DNA of 64,000 nucleotides from Bombus terrestris (Eukaryota; Arthropoda; Insecta; Hymenoptera; Apidae), in the NCBI RefSeq assembly GCF_910591885.1, contig NW_025963552.1, positions 6,324,001-6,388,000 of the forward strand, written 5' to 3'. The translations under genes and the position numbers were made by a program. Below the pieces are notes generated by a model that was not told the origin of the DNA, did not search any database, and worked only from the letters and a program-made list of their open reading frames with translations. Position 1 is the stretch's first letter; each line of letters starts with the position of its first letter. Positions 22,145 to 31,169 of this stretch are shown one piece after another.

Positions 22145-23404
22145 TTATTTTGTGTCTGGGCGTATTAATTTGTCCATGATGAATGTTAATAGCGATAGCA
22201 AATTGTTTATTTGCTCTGATTGTTTCTCTATTAGCTTTTCTAGTCTAGAGACGTTGTCTGTGTTAGGTGAGGTGGGGGCACTATTTTGGGGAGGATCCCT
22301 GTGGCTATTTGGTGTATTTTGAGTGCCTTGTACCGCTTGGGCATAGGAGTTTGAGGGAGTGGTGAGTTTGATAGGGCTGGGTGTTTGATTGATTGGGGGG
22401 ATTGGGATAACTGTGGATTTCGGCGAGCTGGGTGTTTGGTGATTTTCCTCTTTTGTTCTAAGTTTGGGGTATTTGCTTGAGTACAGACTTTTGTAGGCTG
22501 AGCAGCCTTTGTAGTTGGCAGGATGGTCACCTTGACAGTGGATGCACTTCGCTGGGGTTTCCGGTGATTTCCTGCACTGGTCGGTGGGGTGTGTACCTGC
22601 ACATTTGACGCAGCGGAAGGTGTGGTTGCAGTATTTCTGCGTGTGCCCATATCTTTGGCACCTTTTGCATTGGACTATCTCCTTTTTGGTTTGCGGTGGT
22701 TCGAATTTAACGATGGCGTTCATTAGACGACTGATATTGTAGATTTCCTTGTTGTTTGGTTTCTGTTTTAAGTCGATGAAAAATAGGGATAGCGGGTCTT
22801 TTGTGACTCTATGCCTTATGTTGCTGACATTTGTGACTTCGTGGCCGAGTTTCGATAGTTCTATTTTTAGTTCGTCGATGTCTGCGGAGTGGTGGATGTT
22901 TCGTAGCACCACCCGAAAAGGTCTTTCTTCCTTGAGTTGGTAGGTGTGGAAGTTGGCATTCAGGGCCCTGAGTGTCTTGGTGAGCTTCCTGTAAGCTTCT
23001 GGGTTCGTCGGCAGGATTTTTACTTGATTGTTGGTTATTTTCAGGTTATAGTCCTCCTTGGAGATATCTCTCTCTAAGGACTTGGTCATTGTCTGGATGT
23101 CTATGACATCATTAACAAATATTGGTGGTGGAGGGGGGCTTCTCTGTGCGTGATGGTTTGACGGCGGGTCTGCGATTTCCATGGCGTCGTTTGAGGATTC
23201 CAATACTGCAAACCTGTTGTGAGTGTTAATTTGTGTTGGTGGCTGTTCGTTCGAGTTAGTGTTTGATGGTTCAATTTTGCGTTTTTTCGCCTTATTGGCG
23301 TCGTTGGCACGGGGGGATCTGCTGAGCTTCTGCCACGGGGGGAGTAGCGCGGGGTAGTGGTGGGTTTGCACAGGCGAGCCTGGTCGTGATTGTTGGGCCA
23401 TCAT
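22145..23404 (-). CDS. Jockey-like ORF1 (gag-like nucleic-acid-binding protein)
   Basis: The 419-residue protein packages and chaperones the element RNA. The N-terminal 110 residues are Pro/Ser/Asn-rich and disordered. A middle domain (residues about 110-245) fits the PRE-C2HC region of jockey ORF1. Then come three CCHC-type knuckles (residues about 247-305), beginning CKRCQRYGHTQKYC, CVKCAGTHPTDQC and CIHCQGDHPANYKGC. The tail is Pro/Ser/Thr-rich and ends in a helix-forming LEKLIEKQSEQINNLLSLL segment that could oligomerise. The ATG pair at 23404 follows the leader. The frame is intact. It ends 15 bases before the endonuclease frame becomes recognisable, so ORF2 is probably reached by reinitiation. 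Confidence 0.93.
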   Translation of the reverse strand: MMAQQSRPGSPVQTHHYPALLPPWQKLSRSPRANDANKAKKRKIEPSNTNSNEQPPTQINTHNRFAVLESSNDAMEIADPPSNHHAQRSPPPPPIFVNDVIDIQTMTKSLERDISKEDYNLKITNNQVKILPTNPEAYRKLTKTLRALNANFHTYQLKEERPFRVVLRNIHHSADIDELKIELSKLGHEVTNVSNIRHRVTKDPLSLFFIDLKQKPNNKEIYNISRLMNAIVKFEPPQTKKEIVQCKRCQRYGHTQKYCNHTFRCVKCAGTHPTDQCRKSPETPAKCIHCQGDHPANYKGCSAYKSLYSSKYPKLRTKEENHQTPSSPKSTVIPIPPINQTPSPIKLTTPSNSYAQAVQGTQNTPNSHRDPPQNSAPTSPNTDNVSRLEKLIEKQSEQINNLLSLLTFIMDKLIRPDTK

Positions 23405-23625
23405 CGAGCTAGCTATTTCAATATGAATAACTAGTCGTGAGGCTATGCGGCAGGGATCGGGTTGGGGTTAGTTGCGTAGGCTTTTCTTCTCTCTGGCGGA
23501 TAGGAAACACTTGGGAAGATAGGAGCACGTTGTGTTCACTTTCGACGGTTGGGTAACACGTGTTGCTTTCGAACTTCACTGGGCACTAGAGACACGTCTG
23601 CACGCTTCGGCACTCGACAGCGAAC
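23405..23625 (-). promoter_or_regulatory. 5' leader / presumed internal promoter of the jockey-like element
   Basis: Two hundred twenty-one bases lie between the 5' end set by the target duplication and ORF1. Jockey-type elements carry an internal promoter in this position. I see no TATA box. The promoter role is inferred from the family. Confidence 0.55.
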
Positions 23626-23639
23626 TCCTTCCTTTCTCG
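23626..23639. repeat. Target-site duplication (right) of the jockey-like element
   Basis: TCCTTCCTTTCTCG matches 19338-19351 exactly. It fixes the 5' end of the element at 23625 and shows it is not 5'-truncated. Confidence 0.88.
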
Positions 23640-23806
23640 TGTACACTACTATTACCAAGGTCGTCATAATCGTTACACTCTTTTCATGTAATACTCTATC
23701 AAAGTCACGAATGTTTCAACAAAGCCCTATTTGAACGTTTAACTTTAAGTAGAGGTCGCTCCTACCGTTTAACGTTCAAAATAAATACCAGTAAATACCG
23801 ACTCTG

Positions 23807-24000
23807 ACTCATATCACAATTTGTATTTTCGAGCAATCGCGAGGAGACGCGGTCGCTAGAAAACGCGTCAACGGGAGTCGTAGATTCCCGTTATGATTGT
23901 AATAATCGACACCACGAACAGATCGATACCCTTATTTCTTTTAGGATAATAGGAATGGTGGTAATAGGATGAGTTACAAATCACGATTTGTTCCAACAAC
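23807..24000 (+). repeat. Family-1 repeat, partial copy D
   Basis: It begins 'tgactcatatcacaatttg' and continues with 'gaggagacgcgg', 'acgggagtcgtagattcccgtt' and 'cttatttcttttaggataatagg'. This is nearest to the end of copy F read inverted (34850-34983). The remaining two thirds of the family are missing. Confidence 0.65.
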
Positions 24001-24179
24001 TATGTAATGAAGATAGTTACGCTGGTGCGTATGTATGAGTTACGTAAGTGACTGATCTAAGGATGTAAACCCGGTCAAAAGGATGTTGACTGTTTGAAAG
24101 ATGGAAAATCAGTGCAGCTCGGCGACGATGCCGTGTCGAAGGAGAGCTAAGGATGGGTGTGTCCAGCGCACAGGACCAT

Positions 24180-24540
24180 CGGATGTGTCGATGCCAATTT
24201 TGGCTAGAGTGAGGGAAATAGGCTTCGTTCTTAACTGGTGATTTACTATGTTGGTGGGTGAGGAAGGATGCCTTCGCGATAAAGTTGCTAATGGGAAGAC
24301 TCATACGCGAGAAAAGGCAACTTTCCCGTGTCAACCCATGGTGGACAATAAACTTTCGAATACAATTCAATGAAAGAATATTTTTCCGGTCTGAAGGATC
24401 TTAACTCGCAAATTCCTGGGATTTATGGAGGTTACTTGAGGCTATTGATTACACGTAGGAAGGATCTGCGGACATCTGGTTGCCATCTTGCCCGCGGTGT
24501 GTGGCCTGGCCTAGGCAGAGTGTCGCCTGACGTAACAAAA
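24180..24540 (-). repeat. Diverged inverted gypsy-family LTR fragment
   Basis: It parallels 8660-8970 in the same orientation: 'gtgagggaaat.ggc', 'aaaggatgc', 'aaagttgctaa.gggaag', 'cttcccg', 'gcggacatctgg' and 'gccatcttg'. It is therefore an old minus-oriented piece of the same LTR family as 39039/44574. Confidence 0.55.
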
Positions 24541-24544
24541 TTAT

Positions 24545-24789
24545 TAACCATTTCATCTTATTTCCTCCAATCACTCCACCCACTCTTGCTCAGCAAGAAT
24601 ATTACCACCCAGCTATATTCAACCAACTGCACCTCGAGTCTGTTCCACATCGTGTTCCTTGCGACACACATGCCAACGTCCACCCAATATTCTACTCATG
24701 TCCTTTCTCCTAACTCTTCGTCCCACTTCACACCCTTCGCACTTTATCGCAATGAATCATTGCAATTCCTCACACTATTAATTCTCTAG
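24545..24789. other. Unassigned C/T-rich stretch
   Basis: The plus strand is pyrimidine-rich and open for about 139 codons (24370-24789), but the frame begins inside the LTR-like fragment and has no motif. I do not call a gene. Confidence 0.35.
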
Positions 24790-24799
24790 GACGCTTTGC

Positions 24800-25080
24800 A
24801 ATCCTGCCGAGACTCCCACACTCCTTACCACCTTAACCTTCTCCAACCACACCACTAGCGGGATCAAGCCTTTAACACATCCGCTTTCCAACGCGTTCCA
24901 ATCGCGACTCTCAACTATCTCCGTATCCTGCCACATTGCTTTTTTGACGTTGTCAGCGACATCGCCCGCTTGCTTTTTTAGTGAGCTCGATTAGGATATA
25001 TCAGGCTTTGGTCCTCCTCACTGCTGTCGTCTCCTTAAGGGCGCTCTTCGCCTCGGCCACTTCCCTGTAGGAGTCGTTTC
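24800..25080 (-). pseudogene. LINE ORF1-like relic, possible 3' portion
   Basis: Broken minus-strand frames are hydrophilic and include VKKAMWQDTEIVESRDWNA (near 24870-24930) and an Ala/Glu-rich AEAKSALKETTAVRRTKA piece (near 25010-25060). The style suits a gag-like ORF1 and the position is downstream of the larger ORF1 relic on the same strand. I cannot name the family. Stops and shifts are frequent. Confidence 0.4.
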
Positions 25081-25089
25081 AATTAGCAC

Positions 25090-25890
25090 CCTGTCCGACC
25101 TTAATACGTTAACGGCGGCGCACATTACCGATGGGTCACATGAGTTTGTTCCGTGGAGCGGCGTACTTCGGGATGGGTTGCGCGTATTTCACAAAATAGG
25201 TAGTACAAAATAGGTTTATGTTACTTTATCTCAACATTATAAGAAGACATTCAATAATAAAAACATAACAGTTCAATATTATAAACTTAACGTAATTATT
25301 TGCTTTCTTAATGTAATTTTTTAAAACATGCTAGACAGACTGCCGGCTGGCCCTTACAACGATCACAATATGTTGTTAATTTTTAGGCTTGATTCGCGCC
25401 ATACTCTCTACCTTTCATTCGAGACATGCGTTTATAACATTCTTTACACCGCCGTCTCGTTTTGCTCACGGGCCCGTGGTACGAGTGCAGAAAATGTGAA
25501 CGTTTCTTGAGCAGTACCTCATTTTCATTTGGAATTTCGTCTCTCTGGGGATTCACTATATTTAAAGGGTGATAAATAATTGCTTCGCGAAATTTAAAAA
25601 TCTTAATACTTTTAGTACCCCATTTTCTATGTACATACTATCACGACCGGCACCCTTCAAATCCGATTCAACTTCTTTATCAGTCCTTTTATCATTTGCA
25701 CCGTCCCCAATAAGGCTTTTGTGTGAACCCCTCATCTCACCAATCGTAAGCATTATATCTCCTCTCCCTCGTCCTCACTGTTCTGAGCGTCGTTATCCTC
25801 CCTCGCGCTATCCTCTGTCACGATACTCGCAGGCAATGGCTTGCCATATCTTATGAACGTACTCCGTTCGAACGCTCTTCTCGCTAAATA
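25090..25890. other. Non-coding stretch
   Basis: It contains mixed composition with only short frames. The minus-strand frame at 25562-25753 is hydrophilic and may be decayed LINE ORF1 sequence, but the support is weak. Confidence 0.3.
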
Positions 25891-25899
25891 CTTCCCCCT

Positions 25900-27548
25900 T
25901 TAGCATTTCTCGTTGCAATTGGCGTGTTCTGATCGGTTATCACCGACGCCGAAAATGACCTCACCACCTTCCAATTCAACGCCAGCCTCCGCTTCTTTTT
26001 TCCCACTTACGATCGGACTTCTTTGTAACTTCCTGCTCGGTTTAAACGGACTAAACACCTCTCCCTCCCGCTTTCCCTTCGGGTTCGGCACGATAGTGAT
26101 AGTCACATTATCCCTCAACTTAATATCCGAGAGGACATCAGCCTTCTCCTTACTCCCATCTCCGTTCGTTTCATATATTCCATCTTCCTCGCCTACATGG
26201 CTCCTGCTCCCCCTAGACGGAAAAACTTTCTTGAGCGATACATCGCATGTTTATTCTATAATACTCTACAAGGTATCCTCCTAATTTTCTGCAACGCTTG
26301 CCCAAGCTCCCAATAAATTAGCTAAATTAAATAAGCTTCCTGTACACCTGGAGCCATTTCTCTCTCTCCCGGACTTTCACCTTCGGTCTATTTCGCGTTC
26401 CTAGCACCTTATTCCTCTGACTTTCGTTAGCCTCCCTTCTCTCCTACCCGCCTGAACTGTCCACTCCCCTCCAGAGTCGCCAATTTCTCTGATCTAGGGC
26501 CCTCGTCGCCCGTTCCTCCGTCCTTACAAATATCCGCGTAGGAGATCTCCCACCTCTTCGCCCTTTTCTTTCGGTCCGAATTCCTATCCTCGGGCGGTGA
26601 CGTAGTTTCCCTTCTATTGCTTTCATCGGCAGGCATCGACCTTGTTTCCTCACTGGCCGCTTCTTTTCCAACTCTCCTCCATCGGCGGCGAACTTTGCGT
26701 GGACACGTTGACTTCTGCGGGCCTTTCATCCTGTCTCCTGACTTTGCGACCCTCCATGTTGATCCATGTTCGTTCGGTCCCTTCCAGAGGCTGTCCGCTC
26801 TGGTATGGATCGAGTGGGACAAATTCTCGATCACCGGGTCCTTTTTGGACATTAAATGCAGTCTCCCCAGAATATTATTCATGTCCAGAAAGGTCTCTCT
26901 AATGATGTCGGTCATCCTTTTCCATTCACTGATCCTGTCTATCACACAGTCTTCCTTATCTTCTTTGTTTTGTTCCGCATTCGTTGCACACTTTTGCTTC
27001 CTCAGCGCCAATTTGATCAATAGTTCCTTCGTACGCCTATTTCTATTTACCATCGGAGTGCTGTAACAGCTACTATCCGATGCGGGAACCTTTCCTTCGG
27101 ATGCGCTGGCCTCCTTATCACTGGCTTTACAAACCGGTCTCCCACCTATATTCAATCCAGTCACAAGACAATCCTCGGTGGTGTCCTTCCGTCATTGCCG
27201 CTTACTTTTAAGCAGCCAGGTTCCTTTCCCTCCACCACCTCTCGAATGCCATTTTTAAATCCAAGAAGTTTCTTATCCTTCTGCGAGGGAGGAAAGGGGG
27301 TACCCTACGCTCCCTTTTTTTATTGCTCTTCTACGCATTTCTCTATCTCCTCCAGTTTCGCTCTCACTTTCTTCAAAACTTTGGTCCCCGGTCGCATTTA
27401 TCAACCGAGAGGGATCCCCGGGACTAATTCGCAGGATGACCGTCGGATCGAGTCCGGAACACCACTCGAAACACTGACGGGGCCTGGAGGCTCCGAAACG
27501 CCCTATGCCGTAACCTTCTCCTGTGAAACTTCCAAAAGGAAGCCCCAT
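25900..27548 (-). pseudogene. LINE ORF1-like relic, copy 2
   Basis: Three minus-strand frames follow each other: 27548-27273, 27164-26427 and 26118-25900. The middle one (245 residues) is very basic and acidic in alternation, with runs such as PRKVRRRWRRV and DRKKRAKRWEISYADICK and no zinc knuckle. The last has FKPSRKLQRSPIVSGKK, shared with 18.99-19.01 kb. I read this as ORF1 of a LINE, degraded by frame breaks. It is not the ORF1 of the jockey-like element nearby, which has knuckles. The R2-like element upstream has a single ORF, so this belongs to another family. Confidence 0.55.
26427..27164 (-). CDS. 245-codon basic ORF1-like fragment
   Basis: This is the longest frame in the relic. The N-terminal half has a helix-rich segment (about residues 45-110, including SEWKRMTDIIRETFLDMNN) that could form a coiled coil. 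The C-terminal half is Arg/Lys/Glu-rich. The first Met is not preceded by a visible promoter and the frame is bracketed by other pieces of the same relic, so translation is unlikely. I do not recognise a domain. Confidence 0.45.
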   Translation of the reverse strand: MTGLNIGGRPVCKASDKEASASEGKVPASDSSCYSTPMVNRNRRTKELLIKLALRKQKCATNAEQNKEDKEDCVIDRISEWKRMTDIIRETFLDMNNILGRLHLMSKKDPVIENLSHSIHTRADSLWKGPNEHGSTWRVAKSGDRMKGPQKSTCPRKVRRRWRRVGKEAASEETRSMPADESNRRETTSPPEDRNSDRKKRAKRWEISYADICKDGGTGDEGPRSEKLATLEGSGQFRRVGEKGG

Positions 27549-27599
27549 ACTTCCGAGGTACCTGCTCGTAAGGATTTAAAATTAAGTTTTACCTTAAAA

Positions 27600-27860
27600 T
27601 TAACATAGTCAATAGTAAGGCAAACATGTAACAAATAAATAATTAAAAATAGATATTAAACTTATCTTGTAAATAAAGGAATAATTACCAGTCATAATTA
27701 TAACAATGAATGAATAAATAATAAAATAACTTGATGAATAATTGCAAGAAAATAATTTATGTACAATTTCAAATATGTACAATTTTAACAATAGATAAAT
27801 GAATAAATAATAATAACAATAAATTAACCAATAAATAAATAATTATTAATCATCTAAAAG
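27600..27860. other. A/T-rich stretch with 'aataa' repetition
   Basis: Very AT-rich sequence with many 'aataaataa' variants. On the minus strand it lies just after the R2-like coding end, so it may include the element's 3' UTR. Confidence 0.4.
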
Positions 27861-27935
27861 TAAGTTGCACACTTCTATCGAGCTACGCAACACGTTCATA
27901 AATATAGTTTTGATTTCATTCCTTGTAACAGCATG

Positions 27936-28499
27936 TTATTTGAAGTTTTTTACAGTTTCCGGCGTTATAGCGTCTCTACTACCCAGCACCACCGGTGAAA
28001 CCGCTCCCTCATTGAAGCTATATTTACTCTTCAGTATTCTAAGACAAGGGAGGTATTTGTCGACCTTCTCTTTGGCTGCTTTCTGGAGATAATCTCTGTT
28101 CTCGTAGCGGACTGTTACGTCGACTACGAGAATCCGATGCTCATTTTTCACTGCGAAGTCGGGCTTACAAAGATTATCCCCAATTTTGATAGAAGGCTCA
28201 ACAAACACCTCCTTTTGAGCTTGCAACTTTTTGGCGAGGAGAGTCTTTACCTCGTCATACCTTTTAATTCTTAGGCCTTTCGTGTGTTGGCATAAACCCA
28301 ATATGTGCCCTAAGGTTTCGGACTGGGCATGACATCTTCTGCACATTATATCGACATTTTTATCGTCCCTGGCGAGGGCTACTTTAGTGCCATATGTATT
28401 TGTTCTTATCCTTATGGCGTCAATGATGCGAGACTGCTTTAACAAGTGGTATTCTTTCAACCACACGTTGCCAAACTTCTCTTTAACAAAGTCGGTCAC
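27936..28499 (-). pseudogene. R2-like C-terminal part: CCHC motif and restriction-like endonuclease
   Basis: The 187-residue frame starts with the region before the CCHC motif (CRRCHAQSETLGHILGLC, spacing CX2CX8HX4C). It continues with a KGLRIKRYDEV segment and then the PD-(D/E)XK-like nuclease core (KPDFAV, then VVDVTVRYE). These are the residues that nick the target in R2. They look undamaged even though the ORF upstream is broken. The frame ends at a stop near 27936. Confidence 0.85.
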
Positions 28500-28544
28500 T
28501 CCTTGACCCTGACTTTTTAAATCTACCCATTGTTTAATATGTTC

Positions 28545-29021
28545 TCAATTTAATCTCTTTTTCGCTTTTTCAATATCGTCGGAAGTGGCCGGCCAATTAA
28601 TCCTCAAGGAGTTGACGATCTTCTTAAGCCTTAATTCCATATTGCTGTCAATAAGGCTAGCTGCTGCTGGATCCAAGGAGTTCTTAATTTTTAATGCACT
28701 CTTTAGGGTGCCTAGCTTTATTAGATGTTCGAATCTCGGCATCCCTGAACCTCCATTAGCTTTGGGTACATAAAAGAAGCCGATTGCGGTAGAGGGTGTT
28801 AAATGAAGGATCCCCTTGATCTCCTGCCTGATTTCATTGTCCAATAACTTCAACACTCCCTCGCTTGGTGGGCTCATTAGCAGGTTGTTAATATAGCGAG
28901 GGAAAATATATTTTTGGAGAAGTTCTATCTTCTGGCCTGGCTTCAAAGGTAACTTCTTGATCCTTTTAATCCAATCCCGAGGATTTCCGGTACGATGATT
29001 CCACAATTCAGGACTTTCCAT
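28545..29021 (-). pseudogene. R2-like thumb and linker region
   Basis: A 158-residue frame with KPGQKIELLQKYIFPRYI, an HLTPSTAIGFFYVPK stretch and GGSGMPRFEHLIKLGTLKSA. This is the segment between the R2 reverse transcriptase palm and the CCHC motif. The ends of the frame are breaks, not natural termini. Confidence 0.82.
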
Positions 29022-29069
29022 GGTTCTATTTTTGCGCCTAGGTACCTGAAGACCTCCTCAGGGCCCACG

Positions 29070-29590
29070 TTAGGTATTCGCTTGCTCTACTTTTATCTCT
29101 AGGTCTCCGACGTACCAAGTGTCCCTTTTAGAGAACACCTGGAACGTCAAGCATTTCTCCTCGGAGATCCTCAAACCAAGGCTCTTCAGGTAGTCCTGGA
29201 GTATGGATATTTGTTTTTGTGTTTCGATCTTATCCTTCCCCAATAGGACAATGTCATCGACAAAAGCCAATACGGGAGTCTTATTATTCACACTGATACC
29301 CAATCCCTCGGTCTTTTCTTCCACCGCCTCAAGCAGCGGCTCCATGCATAGGATAAATAGCAGAGGTAACAAAGGGTCACCCTGCTTTACTCCTCTGAGG
29401 ATTCCTATCTCGACCCCTATTCCATCCTTTGCTTTCATCTTGGTTTTACAATTTCGGTACATGTTATTGGCTAAGTCAATTATTGAGGTCGAGATTCCTT
29501 TCCTAGCCAGACAAGGTGTAGTTGCCGAGTGGGGCACCGTATCAAAGGCCTTAGAGATGTCTACTATCGTATAGACACCTCCGTTATCCC
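29070..29590 (-). pseudogene. R2-like reverse-transcriptase palm
   Basis: The frame carries VDISKAFDTVPHS (motif A Asp retained), GVKQGDPLLPLLF (motif B) and VLAFVDDIVLLG (motif C with both Asp). It ends in the SEEKCLTFQV segment that follows the palm. The sequence before PHS (to about 29590) is in the same frame, so the piece is longer than its first Met suggests. Confidence 0.85.
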
Positions 29591-29798
29591 TTTTACTTCG
29601 TTCCAGGGCTGCGTTCAGTAAATCAATATCAATTTTACAGCCACTTTCGGCTGTGAAGCGCTTTTGCCTTTTATTCTGCTCGATGCCCCTCCTGATTTTC
29701 CTATCGATTTATTGCAGTGAAAATTCTGCCAATAATAGGATCAATCGTTAAAGGCCGCCAGTTCTCGGCCTTGTTGGCATCTTTGCTAGGTTTTGGTA

Positions 29799-30206
29799 TC
29801 AAAATGGTCCTATTTTTTCTCCAACTCTCCGGAAAGTGAGAGGCAACAAGATGTTAGATAGCAGTGCCAACACTTTCGGCAGATCCGGTATTAATAAGTG
29901 TTTCTTTTGTAAGCCATCCGGGCCTGCTGCTGTCTTATTTTTGATCTTCTTTATCCTCTCACTTATTTCCTCAGCGACTATCGGTGGAAAGTATTCATGA
30001 ATTAAACCTCCTGAGTAGGTTGCTTGTAGTAGGTATAGGGGGTTCTGCGGTCCACTCTTCCCCCATAGATCTTTGTACAATTTTTCCACCTCTTTGGCCT
30101 CAGGGGGCTGTCTGGCTGGTGCTAAACAGGCCATATCGTTGTTTATAACAACGTCAGGTAGCTTCCTCGGGCACTCCTTAAACATGTCTTGACAACGTGC
30201 ATACAT
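29799..30206 (-). pseudogene. R2-like region before and into RT motif 1
   Basis: It holds CQDMFKECPRK, then the linker shared with the 4.0-kb fragment, a YFPPIVAEEISERIKKIK helix and TAAGPDGLQKKHL, the usual R2 RT entry. The frame then shifts near 29800. The continuing GKNRTILIPKPSK-type RT motif is in another frame (29700-29800). Confidence 0.8.
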
Positions 30207-30558
30207 ATATCTTCGTCGCCAATTTCTCTTATTGCTTTTATTACTTTTATTTTTGCTTTTGCTATTTCCTTTGTGTCCTTTCTTATCTTTCCGATGGGGC
30301 CCATCTCCCTCATCGTCAGTGTTGCTTTTAATTAGCGCTCTAAACAGAAATGTGCTAATAAACTTATCTATTTCTCTGATTAAATCCTCATTATTGGTGC
30401 CATATGTCTCTCATAAATATTTTATCTTATTATATAACTCCTTAGTGGGAGGGGGAACCTCAAAAGCCTGCTCAATTTCTTTTCTCAGGTCACGTCACCA
30501 TTCATTAATAGAATCTTCATTTGATTGGCTTATTCTGTACCTTGGCGCATTGCCTGAG

Positions 30559-31083
30559 TTAACAGGATCGCACCCTTCCTCTGTTGCCTGCGAGAAACCC
30601 CCCCCCCTGAGTGCTCGAGTCCTCACTACTAATTTTCATGTTCTTCCTCTTATTCTTTATTTGCTCAATTGTTTTGCTAGTGAGGACTTTACTAACTTCT
30701 ATATTAGGATATTTAAAATGCTTGTATGTTTCTTCGAGCTCCTTCCGGAGTGATACCTCTTCTACCGTCCAATTTTTCATGTTTGGCGGGTCCGTTCCTC
30801 TTCTTTTCACATTCCTTACGGCAAGGTGCGCATGCCGTTCGTGTGTGGAGAGTCCTCTCTGAGTTCCAAAGCTCATGACTATGTGAAAGCAAATTTCACA
30901 CTTAAATGAACCTTCGCTATTTAAATTTGTGCCCTTGTACTTTGGCAAGTGACACCTCGCCCCATGTAGCTTCGGGAAGCCTCTCCCACACAGCGTATAC
31001 ATCCACTCAATATTCGCACTTTTATGATGCAGACCAAGGTGCCTGTCCAGGTCCGACAACGTCGAAGGTCGACCAGTATTCAA
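30559..31083 (-). pseudogene. R2-like N-terminal zinc fingers and Myb-like helix
   Basis: The 174-residue frame begins in the tail of one finger (LDRHLGLHHKS). It then has a C-X2-C finger (CGRGFPKLHGARCHL), a clearer C2H2 finger (CEICFHIVMSFGTQRGLSTHERHAH region) and a Myb-like segment (WTVEEVSLRKELEETYKH, then SKTIEQIKNKRK). In R2 these bind target DNA. The N-terminal finger continues upstream in a different frame to about 31160, so a frameshift lies near 31080. That gives three fingers, as in the R2 groups with long N termini. Confidence 0.78.
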
Positions 31084-31169
31084 ATTCTATACTTATAGGG
31101 GAAATCTTTACGCTTATACCACAGCAACTTAGCTCAACAGTGAACCGGGTCCTCCCACTTCACTAAATA

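Larger units (their letters stand above)
19352..23625 (-). mobile_element. Full-length jockey-like non-LTR retrotransposon
   Basis: The 4274-bp element runs on the minus strand from 23625 to a 25-base poly(A) tail (19352-19376 as T). It is flanked by an identical 14-bp duplication, so both ends are known. In order it has a 221-base 5' leader, ORF1 (gag-like, zinc knuckles), ORF2 (apurinic endonuclease plus reverse transcriptase) and a 118-base 3' UTR. The only clear lesion is one missing base in an A run in ORF2. Long intact frames, tail and perfect duplication point to a recent insertion. The family call rests on the ORF1 PRE-C2HC/zinc-knuckle pattern and the endonuclease and RT motifs. Confidence 0.93.
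27936..31160 (-). pseudogene. Near full-length R2-like retrotransposon, several frame breaks
   Basis: Read 31160 to 27936, the pieces give the R2 single-ORF plan: zinc fingers, Myb-like helix, reverse transcriptase, a CCHC motif and a restriction-like endonuclease. The total is about 1050 codons, close to typical R2 length. RT has TAAGPDGLQK, VDISKAFDT, GVKQGDPLLPLLF and AFVDD, so the palm residues remain. Breaks occur near 31080, between 30558 and 30207, between 29798 and 29590, near 29040-29069 and near 28500-28545. R2 elements usually insert at one 28S site. The flanks here do not look like rDNA, so this copy or lineage inserted elsewhere. A second fragment is at 4.0-4.3 kb. Confidence 0.88.

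Noticed and set aside
20818..22943. Plus-strand open frames across the jockey-like element
   Set aside because: They are antisense shadows of ORF1 and ORF2, rich in Val/Gly/Leu as expected from the reverse frame.
26617..27066. Plus-strand frame of 149 codons
   Set aside because: It overlaps the charged ORF1-like relic on the other strand and is leucine/serine-rich only because of antisense codons.
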